A DNA stretch of 64,000 nucleotides from an uncultured Latescibacterota bacterium (GTDB taxonomy: Bacteria; Latescibacterota; UBA2968; UBA8231): NCBI GenBank assembly GCA_951813615.1, contig OX638377.1, positions 2,666,001 through 2,730,000 of the forward strand. The letters are read 5' to 3'. The translations under genes and the position numbers were made by a program. The notes under the pieces are model-generated. The model worked only from the letters and a program-made list of their open reading frames with translations. It made no database searches and was not told the DNA's origin. Shown here in pieces: positions 41,975 through 51,443 of this stretch. The stretch's first letter is position 1, and every line of letters begins with the position of its first letter.

Positions 41975-44900
41975 TTACTCGCCCTCCAGCTCGAACACCA
42001 TCTCCGGCACCACTACTTCCCAAGCATCGCATTTCATGCTGTCTCGATACTGAGGTTCCGACGCTTCGCGGCTCCAAGACACGATGGCGAAAACCGTAGC
42101 AGATCCGCACCGAGTTCCCGGTGGGGGTTCAAACGCTTGGGCAAGACGCCCAACCACCATCCCCGACCGGTTCAGCAATTCCCAAGATCCAGTTTTGGCA
42201 ATCCGCGTTTTTAGCTGATCGCCGGGCGACAGAGCGGCAATCGCACGATGTACCGGATGATTGTCATAGAGACGCCCCGCGAAGCCCAGATAGACTTCGC
42301 GCAAGCTAGGCCGCCTATATTGACGTAAGAGTTCCGGGGCTTCTGGCCGCAAACCATCAGGTGTGCGATGTAAAACTGAACCGTTGTTAGGAAAGGCATA
42401 TGATAGCGAGTCCGAGCGCCCCAAGTACGCCGGAGGTTCAGGCTCCTTTACGAAATCAGGCCGAGTGCTACCTCCAACGGGGTGCGATCCTTGAAAACGC
42501 ACGAGTGCAAGGGTCTGCCGGGCGCGCGTCATGGCCACGTAGTAGAGCCTACGCGGCGCATCCGGGTCCTCGCCCTTATCGACATTGTTCCAGCCTCCAT
42601 CAAGCACGGCCACGTGATCAAACTCCAATCCTTTGGCGCGATGCGCGGTCAATAGCAAGAGCCCGCGTTGGCGACGGCGTACGTCTCGCCCCCACTCGGC
42701 CAGCCACTCGATGAAGTGGTCTACCGGCATTTCCGCGTCACTAGTCTCCAGGGAGTGCTCGTCCAAGGCTTGCCGCAGCAGGTCATTCCATAGGCCCGGC
42801 GTTTGCGCTTCCAGCCAACCCCTCAGATTAGCACTGCCCACGGTCCGGGTTTCCCGTCCGCGCAGCCATTCAACAAACGTTCGGGTTTCTCGCAGGAACC
42901 AGAAGCTCGGGATTTCTTCGTTCCCCATCTGCACCGGGATATGATGGACTTCGCAGAAAGCACGTACCGGATCCAGATACTTCCATTCGCGTGCGATCAC
43001 CGCGCACTTGGACCAGTCCCAGTCCGGCGAGAGGGTGGCGAGGCGCTGCAACTCTGTCATCGCGACTCGCGCCTGCGAGATTGGATCGCGGTGCGCTGGT
43101 AGAATCTGTACCCGACCTTGAGCTACCGAATCCAGCTCACTCCAGTCTCCGCCAAGCGGTTCCTTCTCTCGCGCCCGGTCAATGCGGATGGGATGCTCCG
43201 CCTTCATTCGTTGCTGGGCTAGCTCGATCCACTCATTGGCCGCTGCGATTATGTGGCCGGTAGAACGATAGTTATCCGTCAGGAAAGTCGGTTTCGACCT
43301 GTAATCCTCTTCAAAGCGACGAATAAACTCCACTGAAGCACCGTTGAAGGCGTAGATGTTCTGATCATCGTCGCCTACCGCAAAAATCGTCAGCTTACCG
43401 TCCTCATCCTTCAAAGTGCGTCCAGCTAGGGCCGATATCAACTCGTACTGATCCGGGCCGATGTCTTGGTATTCGTCCACCAAGATCCAGCGGAAACCTG
43501 CGAGGAGCCGTTCCCGCTGATCGTCCGCTTCCTCCGGCTCCAAACCCTCTCCGCGCAACAACGCTACTGCTTGGCGCAACACCTCCTGGAATGCATCGTC
43601 GTCAAGTAGCTTCTTTTCCCGCTCTTGGAAACTAACGCCGACCAGCCGCATGGCCAGTGCGTGGCAAGTAAGCACGGTTACCCCTCGGGCATCGTCGCCG
43701 ATCAAATCCATGAGGCGTCGCCGGATTTCGACCGCTGCGTGCCGGTTATAGGCCAAGGCCAAGATGCCGCGGGGATTCTCGCGTCTTACGCGGATTAGGT
43801 AGGCGATGCGATGCACTAGTACTCGCGTCTTACCGGAGCCGGGACCAGCGAGCACCAACACGTTTGTCTGCTTTCGATCATCCGCGACGATGTCCTGTTG
43901 GGTGCGATTATTCAGGCTTTCGACTATGTCTCGCCACGATTCGGGCGTAGTCTGCCGCTCAGTCTCCTTGTCCCGATCTGGCATCCAACGGCGGAGGAAT
44001 TCCTCCTCTGTTAGGCTGAAGTAGTCCATGGCCATAAGCACGGCATCGGTTATGGCCTCGCAGCCCCGCTCAGCGAACTCCTTCATCACGTGGATTTGCA
44101 GTACCTGCCCCTTGTAGTGGAGCTCAAGCGGCTCAAAGTCGGTGTCGGTAAAGTTACGTTTTTCTTCGGCTAGCCGAATAGTCATAGCCGGACGGAATAC
44201 CGCTAGACCTTTGTTCAGGCGAATGACCTCCTGCTCGTGTAGCCATAGGAGTGCGCGGTCCAGCAGCCTATCGTGGTTTGTGCTATTTCTCTTCAGAAAC
44301 AGATCGGATTTAATTACTTTCAACAGCTTGCCGAGGGTAGTCTCAGCAAGCAAATCCGTGCCCCGACGACTACCGGGCGGCAGGCAATCGAGCAAGTGAT
44401 CCAGCAGGAGTTTCGCTCCATCACGTCGGCGCGCCGCGAGCTCCTCCAAATCCGCCCATTCGCGCCGCAGCGTCACCTGCACCATCTCCGCATCCCGCTG
44501 TTGCATCCCGATGCTACCGGTGCCGCCCTCTTCTCCACGCCCGTCACGGGCGATACTGCGGAGAATATGCCGTAGTCGTTCCGGCAACGGATCGGCCACC
44601 CCCTGATCGCGCAAAGTTTGTGCGGCGACGCGCAAATGCAGGGGCCACGTATCTCCCTTGCCCATATCCGGTGCAGCCTCACGCATCTGCGCAATCAGGG
44701 CGGTCTCCAACTTCGCCGCCTCATCAAAGCGCTTCTGAGAACTGCGCACTATTCCTGCATGGACAAAAGCGGTCAGTGCCATATCGTTGCTGGCAATACC
44801 CAGTTTTTCCAAGTCGTATAGGGCACCGCGCACACCTTCGGCGCTCAGACCGGATACACCCATCAACTCGTCGGTAGAGATGCCCTCGTCGGGGTCGGCG

Positions 44901-47164
44901 TCAATCAGGGTCTCGGCTATTTTAAGCAGCCGTTGCCGGTAGTCATGGGCAACGGACGCCTTCGCCAACCGACTGCGTGCTTCCTTCACCGAGTCCACCC
45001 GGAGAGACGAAGGAAACATCTGCACTTGGTTCTCTTCCCGGGTCAGTAGTACCCCCTCCTCAAGCCAAGAGATGGCGATTCGCACGCGGGTATCGTCGGT
45101 GGTGGAGTCCCGCTCAAAGACCTTTTCCTCGTCCTCGCCGAGAATTTCGCCCGCGGTAGCCACGACCTCGCCACCCATACGCTTCTTCCGGTCCAAGTTG
45201 CGCAGCGCTCTCAACACGCCGTGAATCTCTCGTCGAGTAAGCCGCGAACGCGCCGACAGGCCGAACTGCCTCTCCACATCATCCGTCGCATAGAGCAGTA
45301 CGCAACGAGCCATCTCTCGGTCGCGTCCGGCGCGGCCTGCCTCCTGCATGTAGTTCTCTAGCGACCCCGGGATGTCGGCGTGGATCACTAGTCGCACATC
45401 CGGCTTGTCAATGCCCATGCCGAAGGCATTGGTAGCCACGATCACGCGCAGTTTGCCACCGATGAAGCGCTGCTGCACATCCTTCTTGGTCTCCGGCGGC
45501 AGCCCGGCATGGAAGTAGTCTGCCGCAACCTCCTTATCCTGTAGGAACTCCGCTACCTCTTCGGTCCGCCGGCGCGTCGCACAATAGACGATGGCACCGT
45601 CGGGCGCATCCGGCAGCAGGTCGGCCATCAGGATCTGATGGATATGCGCGAATTTCTCTCCCCCGGTCGTCAGCACCACCTTAAACTCCAGATTGGTGCG
45701 ACGGGCACCACCGTCGAAAACCTTTAACTCGACGCCAAGCTCGTCCCGGAAGTGATGCTGGATGTCCACCACTACGTCGGGCTTGGCGGTTGCAGTCAGG
45801 CACAGCACTGGTGGAATCGGGTCCTGTCCTGCCTTTTCGCGGATGAAGCGTCCCACGTAGCGGTAATCCGGCCGAAAGTCGTGCCCCCACTTCGAGAGGC
45901 AATGGGCCTCGTCCAACACCCAAGCTCCGATCTCGCGTTGGTCGAGCGCACGGCGCACGGTGGTACTGCGCAGTTGCTCCGGCGAGATGATGAGGATGCC
46001 GGCGTCGCCTAGACGCACCTGATCGAGCGCCTCAGCACGCTCCGGCATCGATAGCAGTCCATTGATAGTCACACAGCAGTCAATGTTCTTCTTGCGAAGA
46101 CCCGCCACCTGATCCGCCATAAGCGCAACCAAGGGCGAAATCACCACCGCGAGAGCGCCAGTCTTGTAGTAGCGGGATAGGGCCGGGATCTGGTAGCAGA
46201 GCGACTTGCCGGTACCGGTGGGCAGAATCCCCAAAACGTGCTCCCCGGCCATTGCCGCCTCGACGATGGACTGCTGCATGGGCTGTTGTTTGTCCATGTC
46301 CTTCGGCTCCGGCCGGAAATCGTCAAAGCCGAACCAACGTTTAAGCTCCTTGCGAGCGTCGTGCCTTTCCCGGCACCAGCCGCAATCCTCCTCGTCGCAG
46401 GGCATATCCCGTAGTTGGCGAACCAGCCTACTGGCTTCTGGGAACTGATGTCGAACCCATGGCGGCATCACAGAATTTCCACCGGAAACTGACAGCCAAG
46501 CCAGCGCGTACGCTAGCGGCCAGCCGCTTTGGGCGACATTCTCAAGAACATCCCGACCGTGATTCTGACAAGCTATGCCCGCAAGCCGCTCGTGGATCGC
46601 CGCCTTCGCTACTGCGTCGGCTGGTCGAGGTCCGTACCGTATGGAGGAAAAAACGGCGTCGAACCCCTCGCCATCAGGTCCCGTTCCGGTCAGCCAATGC
46701 CATGCGGCGAGCAAGCCAAGCGGCGCATCGCGTAACTCGGTTTGCTGATCGTCGAAAACATCTAGCGCGAGCTGGGCATCCTGTGCCGGATCGTTGATTC
46801 GCCCGCGTTTGAGTTGTCCATCCTGATAATGTTTGACGAGGTGGTGATAAGGATTGCGGGGAAAGGCGAGGGGGTTGAGTAGCAGCGTATCCACCGCCGG
46901 CAGCTTCAACAGCCGGAGATCGGGCTTTGCTGCTTTCAGATGGGGCAGATCGAAATCGATCAGGTTGTGGCCGAGCAGAAAGTCCGCGCCATCAGCGAAT
47001 TCGTCGAGCTCTGACAACTTCGTTTCCAAGTCACCGCCTTGGAAAACTAGGGGTTGATCGACATCTGGGCGTACCGCGGCGAAGGCATGAATGCGGCAAT
47101 CCTGCTTGCCGACCTCAAGGTCGAGCGAAAGGCAACGAGACGAAAGGCTGGAGTCCATGTTCAA
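41975..47164 (-). CDS. Exonuclease-RecQ-UvrD fusion helicase
   Basis: A 1729-residue protein with three enzymatic parts. Residues 1-140: DEDD-type 3'-5' exonuclease (LSLDLEVGK with Asp15 and Glu17, GHNLIDFDLPHL, NDPAQDAQLALD). A Cys/His cluster, PCDEEDCGWCRERH (255-268), precedes a RecQ-type SF2 helicase with Walker A LPTGTGKS (314-321), DEAH (418-421) and QEAGRAGRD (607-615). A long helical linker leads to a UvrD-type SF1 helicase with AGPGSGKT (1106-1113), LVDEYQD (1228-1234), and the late LTAHRAKGLEFDHVAVLDG and RRLYYVAMTRARQ motifs. It should unwind DNA with both polarities and trim 3' ends, as in repair or anti-plasmid/phage defence. Next upstream is nuclease gene debris. Confidence 0.9.
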   Translation of the reverse strand: MNMDSSLSSRCLSLDLEVGKQDCRIHAFAAVRPDVDQPLVFQGGDLETKLSELDEFADGADFLLGHNLIDFDLPHLKAAKPDLRLLKLPAVDTLLLNPLAFPRNPYHHLVKHYQDGQLKRGRINDPAQDAQLALDVFDDQQTELRDAPLGLLAAWHWLTGTGPDGEGFDAVFSSIRYGPRPADAVAKAAIHERLAGIACQNHGRDVLENVAQSGWPLAYALAWLSVSGGNSVMPPWVRHQFPEASRLVRQLRDMPCDEEDCGWCRERHDARKELKRWFGFDDFRPEPKDMDKQQPMQQSIVEAAMAGEHVLGILPTGTGKSLCYQIPALSRYYKTGALAVVISPLVALMADQVAGLRKKNIDCCVTINGLLSMPERAEALDQVRLGDAGILIISPEQLRSTTVRRALDQREIGAWVLDEAHCLSKWGHDFRPDYRYVGRFIREKAGQDPIPPVLCLTATAKPDVVVDIQHHFRDELGVELKVFDGGARRTNLEFKVVLTTGGEKFAHIHQILMADLLPDAPDGAIVYCATRRRTEEVAEFLQDKEVAADYFHAGLPPETKKDVQQRFIGGKLRVIVATNAFGMGIDKPDVRLVIHADIPGSLENYMQEAGRAGRDREMARCVLLYATDDVERQFGLSARSRLTRREIHGVLRALRNLDRKKRMGGEVVATAGEILGEDEEKVFERDSTTDDTRVRIAISWLEEGVLLTREENQVQMFPSSLRVDSVKEARSRLAKASVAHDYRQRLLKIAETLIDADPDEGISTDELMGVSGLSAEGVRGALYDLEKLGIASNDMALTAFVHAGIVRSSQKRFDEAAKLETALIAQMREAAPDMGKGDTWPLHLRVAAQTLRDQGVADPLPERLRHILRSIARDGRGEEGGTGSIGMQQRDAEMVQVTLRREWADLEELAARRRDGAKLLLDHLLDCLPPGSRRGTDLLAETTLGKLLKVIKSDLFLKRNSTNHDRLLDRALLWLHEQEVIRLNKGLAVFRPAMTIRLAEEKRNFTDTDFEPLELHYKGQVLQIHVMKEFAERGCEAITDAVLMAMDYFSLTEEEFLRRWMPDRDKETERQTTPESWRDIVESLNNRTQQDIVADDRKQTNVLVLAGPGSGKTRVLVHRIAYLIRVRRENPRGILALAYNRHAAVEIRRRLMDLIGDDARGVTVLTCHALAMRLVGVSFQEREKKLLDDDAFQEVLRQAVALLRGEGLEPEEADDQRERLLAGFRWILVDEYQDIGPDQYELISALAGRTLKDEDGKLTIFAVGDDDQNIYAFNGASVEFIRRFEEDYRSKPTFLTDNYRSTGHIIAAANEWIELAQQRMKAEHPIRIDRAREKEPLGGDWSELDSVAQGRVQILPAHRDPISQARVAMTELQRLATLSPDWDWSKCAVIAREWKYLDPVRAFCEVHHIPVQMGNEEIPSFWFLRETRTFVEWLRGRETRTVGSANLRGWLEAQTPGLWNDLLRQALDEHSLETSDAEMPVDHFIEWLAEWGRDVRRRQRGLLLLTAHRAKGLEFDHVAVLDGGWNNVDKGEDPDAPRRLYYVAMTRARQTLALVRFQGSHPVGGSTRPDFVKEPEPPAYLGRSDSLSYAFPNNGSVLHRTPDGLRPEAPELLRQYRRPSLREVYLGFAGRLYDNHPVHRAIAALSPGDQLKTRIAKTGSWELLNRSGMVVGRLAQAFEPPPGTRCGSATVFAIVSWSREASEPQYRDSMKCDAWEVVVPEMVFELEGE

Positions 47165-47175
47165 TGACCAGTGTA

Positions 47176-47502
47176 TTAGCCGTTATTTTGCTTTTCTTCA
47201 AGTAACCTACGCAATTGTCCCACTAGATAGAAAGGGATCGAGACCAATTCAAAGGATTGGTCTGCCATCCCGGGCAAGGCGTAGCTAGCCGTATGCCAAG
47301 TGGGAGGAGCACTGTTCACGCGCACCCCTATCTTCTGTGCCTTGGTCTTGAGAAAGACCTGCAACGACTTGAGCGTGCCGGTCTTGCCCGCCTTGACTTC
47401 GACGGGGATGATTTTAGTACCCAAGCTGATCGCGTAATCGACCTCGGCATTGGAAGATGGCTTCTCCCGCATCCAGAAGAACAACTCCGGCCGGACGAAG
47501 GA
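47176..47502 (-). pseudogene. C-terminal fragment of a DUF4143/ATPase gene
   Basis: The frame contains SFVRPELFFWMREKPSSNAE, then a VDYAIS segment and IIPVEVKAGKTGTLKSLQVF, the end of AAA_14/DUF4143 proteins, which are normally about 400 residues. The ATPase part is missing, and at about 47505 the frame runs into unrelated sequence. Translation of the remnant, from TTG 47484, is unlikely to give a working protein. Confidence 0.7.
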
Positions 47503-47725
47503 AGGAGCGTTTCTCCGGTTTTCTTGGCAACCTTCTTGACAACGCCTTTACCTTTTCACTAACCTTATCCGGTGTAGTACCGCAACGGAGTTTCCGCCCG
47601 TCGCAGGAATAACCGGGAAGATAGTAATCACCATCTAATATGACGTTGCCACAGGCAGAGCCTACTGCTGTGGCTATATCCCCTTTCCAGTTCCAAGACT
47701 TCCCGTCAATACACCGTAAGTTGCC
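47414..47725 (-). other. Open frame without start codon, cysteine-containing, probable decayed gene
   Basis: A minus-strand frame of 104 codons between two stops has no ATG/GTG start near its beginning. It reads CIDGKSWNWKGDIATAVG, then ILDGDYYLPGYSCDGRKL, then VSEKVKALSRRL, which looks protein-like in composition. It overlaps the DUF4143 fragment in another frame. The gap 47503-47978 otherwise holds no feature I can support apart from the ribosome site of the next gene. Confidence 0.3.
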
Positions 47726-47978
47726 TTAAAAACAAACACTTATCCTCTCTTATTTTCTCCTTCGTTAGGCAGCGATCTCTCGGATTACACCAAGGGATCG
47801 CCGATCCCCTTCGCACTCCACTTGCTGCCGGGCGCTAGCGGTCTGTACGGCTCTATTTTCGCGGTGCCGTATGCCTTGGCCGCCTCCGTGTGTCAAGGAC
47901 GGACGAGATCGTCCTCCTGTTAAAGTTTTCACTTTCACAAGCGGGGATGCGTTCCCTAGGAAAGAAGGAGGTTGAGTA

Positions 47979-50900
47979 ATGACTTGCACGCAGTTGTTAG
48001 TGCGGCTGATGGCCGCTAGTGGGGTGTTGGGATGGGCTGGTGAGGCAGCAGCGGCCATCAAGCTAACGCTAAACCACGAGTATTACCCCAGTAACTTTGT
48101 CCTCGTACGCGAGGATGCCGGTGAGACCGAGATCGAGGTAACAGCCCAAAATTATGCTGGCGACCCGAGCACCACCTCGGTCGAGACCGTCGAAAAGGAT
48201 ACCTATGTGAACTTGGGGATCGAAAACCTAGGGGGATGTAGTTCTAGACTCAACAGTCGCTACCGCATAACGCTGCCCACGCTCATCATTCCAGCGGGCA
48301 CGAGCGAAGCGACCGGGGCGATCACCTTCATTCCTATTGACGACGAACTCAAGGGAAACGATACCTACGACGAAGGAGAAGGTACCTGCGACGACTCTCC
48401 TGAGGATAATCCGGGCGACGGCGACGATCTCGTTCTCCAGATCACGGGCAATGTCGGTGCTCATAAAATAACCACTGGACCACGTCTTCACTTGGCCGAC
48501 GACGACAAGGCAAGCACGAATATCTCCCTCTGGGTTTCTGAGTCTGCGCTCAGCAAGGAGGCGGGTGCGACCGATATTGTCGTAAGAGCAGAATTAAATG
48601 GAAAGGTGCTAACCACGTCCCTGACTTTTAACTTGGGTATTCAGACCGAACCAAACCACGCAGTGCGCGATATCGATTACACGGTGACGAACTTGGGCCA
48701 CATAACAATCCCAAAGAACAAGGCGTCGGGCCAGACGACGATTACCATTGCTCCCAAGGCTCAGGGGACTGGCATTATCCGGCTAGTGGGTCGGCGCAAT
48801 CCCAACCCCAATATAGCCATTGGCCACCAACAAATTGAGCTAACGGATTCTCCCGCTGCAGCTATTAAAGGGCTGACGGCGAGGCCTAGCGTGATACGCG
48901 AAGATCAGGGGCCGACGAACATCGAGCTGACGGTTGAGTTACATGACGCCCTAGCGGCGGACGCGGAGGTGCGGTTCAATGTGGCGGACAATGTCGACGA
49001 TCTTAGCGGCAACGACGCCCTCAACACATTTTTCTCGGCCGCAGAACCTGCGGTGCGCGATGTGCATTACACCGCGACCATAGACGGTCTCACTATTCGG
49101 CAAGGTGAGACCGTGGGGACGACGACGCTTACCCTCACCCCCATCGACAACGAGCGAGTGAATTTGGCGAAGGCTTTCAAGCTGACGGCCACGGTCGGCA
49201 CAACTCATTTGCTCACGGGTATCAAGATCACCGACGACGAAACCACGAGCGAGAACATAACACTGGAGGTGAGTCATAATGAACTGAGGGAGGACGCGGG
49301 CGAAACGGAGATTGCGGTGACCGCAACTTTAGACGGCAAGGTATTGGCGAAGGACGTGACCGTGGTCTTGGTCCTCGATGATAGGGATGCTGCTACGGCG
49401 GTGTACGCTATCGACTACACAGCACTCCTGCGTTCGGTAACGATTCCGGCCGGCCAAGCACAGGGCGTACAGACCGTTTCCATCACTCCTAATGACGACG
49501 GGATAGAAGACGCGGATGAGAAGATCATCCTAAAAGCGCTGAAAAACCCCAAAAACGACGATATGAAGGAAATCGCGGTCGGCACCGCGACGATCACGCT
49601 AAAAGATACGGGGCCGCGGGCGGATGCAAGCCCGACAGGCGACACAACACCTGCGTTCGTCGATAACCAGTCGGACATCTCGGCCACGGTTGGCAAGGCG
49701 ATGCGACCGCTGGAACTACCGCCAGCTACGGGCGATGGCAATCTGACGTACAGCGTCTCAAACACTCTGCCCGCTGGCCTGTCGTTTGACCGAGCCACGC
49801 GGACCATTGCTGGCACGCCGACCGCGGTCGGAACGGCCACCATCATCTACACAGTGATCGACGGCGACGATGCCAAGCCCGAAAGCGTAGTCATGATCTT
49901 CAAAATCGCGATCTCTGAGGCCCTGCCGCCCGTGGTTGCAGTCGCGAGCGTGGCGTCAACTCATTCGTCACTACGAGAGAATGGGGAGACGACGGAAATC
50001 ATTCTGACCGCTACCTTGGCCGCAGCCGCCCCCGCGGCCGAGACCGTCCGCTTCACTATTGTCGCGCCCACCCAAGGCATAGCGGCCGTGCGCGATGTAG
50101 ATTACTCCGCAACACTGGCGGGGTCAGTATCCATTGCAGCCGGCGCTACCCAAGCGACGACAACGCTTCGCCTCACCCCTTTCGACAACGACAAGATAGA
50201 TGGCAATACGTTCTTGGGGGTACAGGCCACCGCATCCGGTGGCTCGGCACAGACGGATATAAAGATCGCCGACGACGAAACGACGAGTACGTCTATCTCG
50301 CTGTCGGTACATCCACATATAGTACGCGAAGGAACCGGGCCGACCGAGATTACAGTAACGGCGACCTTAGACGGTAAGGCGTTGGCCCAAGACGCGACCG
50401 CAACCCTTTCCATAGACGATGCTTCAGCCGCCCAGCGCGATCTAGATTACTCCGCGCTGTTCGATCCGCTACTTGTGATTCCGGCCGGCTCGATAGCAGG
50501 TGCGACATCCTTCTCCATCGATCCAATCGCCGACGACGAGGACGAGGGCAACGAGACGATCTCGCTCAACAGTGCGATTGAGGGCTTGGCTGGAGGTTCG
50601 GCAACGATCACGCTGACCGACTCAGCGATGCCGCTGGCGGCACCAGAAGAGACGCTCTCCCTAGCCTTAGCCGAAGGTACTTCAGTGGCTACTCAGCAAT
50701 ACACCGCTGGTACGCAGATTGCCGCTCTGGAACTGCCTGCCGCTTCAGGCGGTGCGGGCGACGCGACGTACCGCGTCTCCGGACTTTCCACTGGCTTGGC
50801 TTTTGACGCGGCCACGCGGACCATTGCTGGCACGCCCGAAGTCGCCACGGCAGGTCCCGTCGAAATCACCTACACGGCGACCGATGGCAACGGAGCCACC

Positions 50901-51215
50901 GCGTCGCTGACCTTCTCCATCGTGGTCAACCCGCCGCTGACGTTTGAATCGCATAACTATCCGAACCCGTTCAATCCAACGACGACGATCAAATATGCGC
51001 TACCGATCGCGATGGATGTGGAATTGACCGTCTATAATGTCGTTGGCCAAGCGGTTCGCACCCTTGTCGCCGAGCACCAGAACACCGGGCACTACGGAGT
51101 AGAGTGGGACGCGACCGACGACAGCGGGCACAGCGTGTCGGCGGGGATCTATTTCTACCGCCTCCAAGCCGGTGGAAAGTTCCTCGCAGTCGAAAAGATG
51201 CTGTTGCTCAAGTAG
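47979..51215 (+). CDS. Large Calx-beta/He_PIG surface protein with sorting domain
   Basis: A 1078-residue exported protein behind a strong AGAAGGAGG site. The signal peptide (VLGWAGEAAAA) is followed by about six Calx-beta-like modules, recognisable by VREDAGETEIEVTA, LREDAGETEIAVTATLDGKV, IVREGTGPTEITVTATLDGK and aspartate-rich turns before each strand set. These should bind Ca2+. Two putative Ig (He_PIG) modules follow, at GLSFDRATRTIAGTP and GLAFDAATRTIAGTP. The C-terminus is a FlgD/Por-like sorting domain (SHNYPNPFNPTTTIKYALP to LLLK). It is probably an adhesin-like surface protein. A hairpin lies 36 bases after the stop. Confidence 0.85.
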   Translation: MTCTQLLVRLMAASGVLGWAGEAAAAIKLTLNHEYYPSNFVLVREDAGETEIEVTAQNYAGDPSTTSVETVEKDTYVNLGIENLGGCSSRLNSRYRITLPTLIIPAGTSEATGAITFIPIDDELKGNDTYDEGEGTCDDSPEDNPGDGDDLVLQITGNVGAHKITTGPRLHLADDDKASTNISLWVSESALSKEAGATDIVVRAELNGKVLTTSLTFNLGIQTEPNHAVRDIDYTVTNLGHITIPKNKASGQTTITIAPKAQGTGIIRLVGRRNPNPNIAIGHQQIELTDSPAAAIKGLTARPSVIREDQGPTNIELTVELHDALAADAEVRFNVADNVDDLSGNDALNTFFSAAEPAVRDVHYTATIDGLTIRQGETVGTTTLTLTPIDNERVNLAKAFKLTATVGTTHLLTGIKITDDETTSENITLEVSHNELREDAGETEIAVTATLDGKVLAKDVTVVLVLDDRDAATAVYAIDYTALLRSVTIPAGQAQGVQTVSITPNDDGIEDADEKIILKALKNPKNDDMKEIAVGTATITLKDTGPRADASPTGDTTPAFVDNQSDISATVGKAMRPLELPPATGDGNLTYSVSNTLPAGLSFDRATRTIAGTPTAVGTATIIYTVIDGDDAKPESVVMIFKIAISEALPPVVAVASVASTHSSLRENGETTEIILTATLAAAAPAAETVRFTIVAPTQGIAAVRDVDYSATLAGSVSIAAGATQATTTLRLTPFDNDKIDGNTFLGVQATASGGSAQTDIKIADDETTSTSISLSVHPHIVREGTGPTEITVTATLDGKALAQDATATLSIDDASAAQRDLDYSALFDPLLVIPAGSIAGATSFSIDPIADDEDEGNETISLNSAIEGLAGGSATITLTDSAMPLAAPEETLSLALAEGTSVATQQYTAGTQIAALELPAASGGAGDATYRVSGLSTGLAFDAATRTIAGTPEVATAGPVEITYTATDGNGATASLTFSIVVNPPLTFESHNYPNPFNPTTTIKYALPIAMDVELTVYNVVGQAVRTLVAEHQNTGHYGVEWDATDDSGHSVSAGIYFYRLQAGGKFLAVEKMLLLK

Positions 51216-51250
51216 CACACACCCCGGTCGCTTTGTTAGGACAAACGGGA

Positions 51251-51295
51251 GGCTCGCTCCCCACCGACCAAGTCGCGGTCGATAGGGAGCGGGCC
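51251..51295. repeat. Stem-loop after the surface protein gene
   Basis: GGCTCGCTCCC (51251-51261) pairs with GGGAGCGGGCC (51285-51295) at 10 of 11 positions, and an inner stem CGACC/GGTCG (51265-51269, 51277-51281) extends it. No T-run follows, so it may act as a rho-dependent or stability element rather than an intrinsic terminator. Confidence 0.5.
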
Positions 51296-51443
51296 AAGAG
51301 TGCGCCCCCGAGACCAAGCGGCTACCCCTACGCGCAGCAGCCGTACTTAGTTGCCCTCAGTTCGCGCAACTGCTAAATTATTCACCTATATACGCAACTC
51401 GGTCGCCTTTCAGCGGCCACCTACAATACAGAAGGTATCTAGC

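Noticed and set aside
47765..48061. Minus-strand open frame overlapping the start of the surface protein
   Set aside because: It is antisense to a gene with a strong ribosome site and signal peptide, and has no recognisable content.
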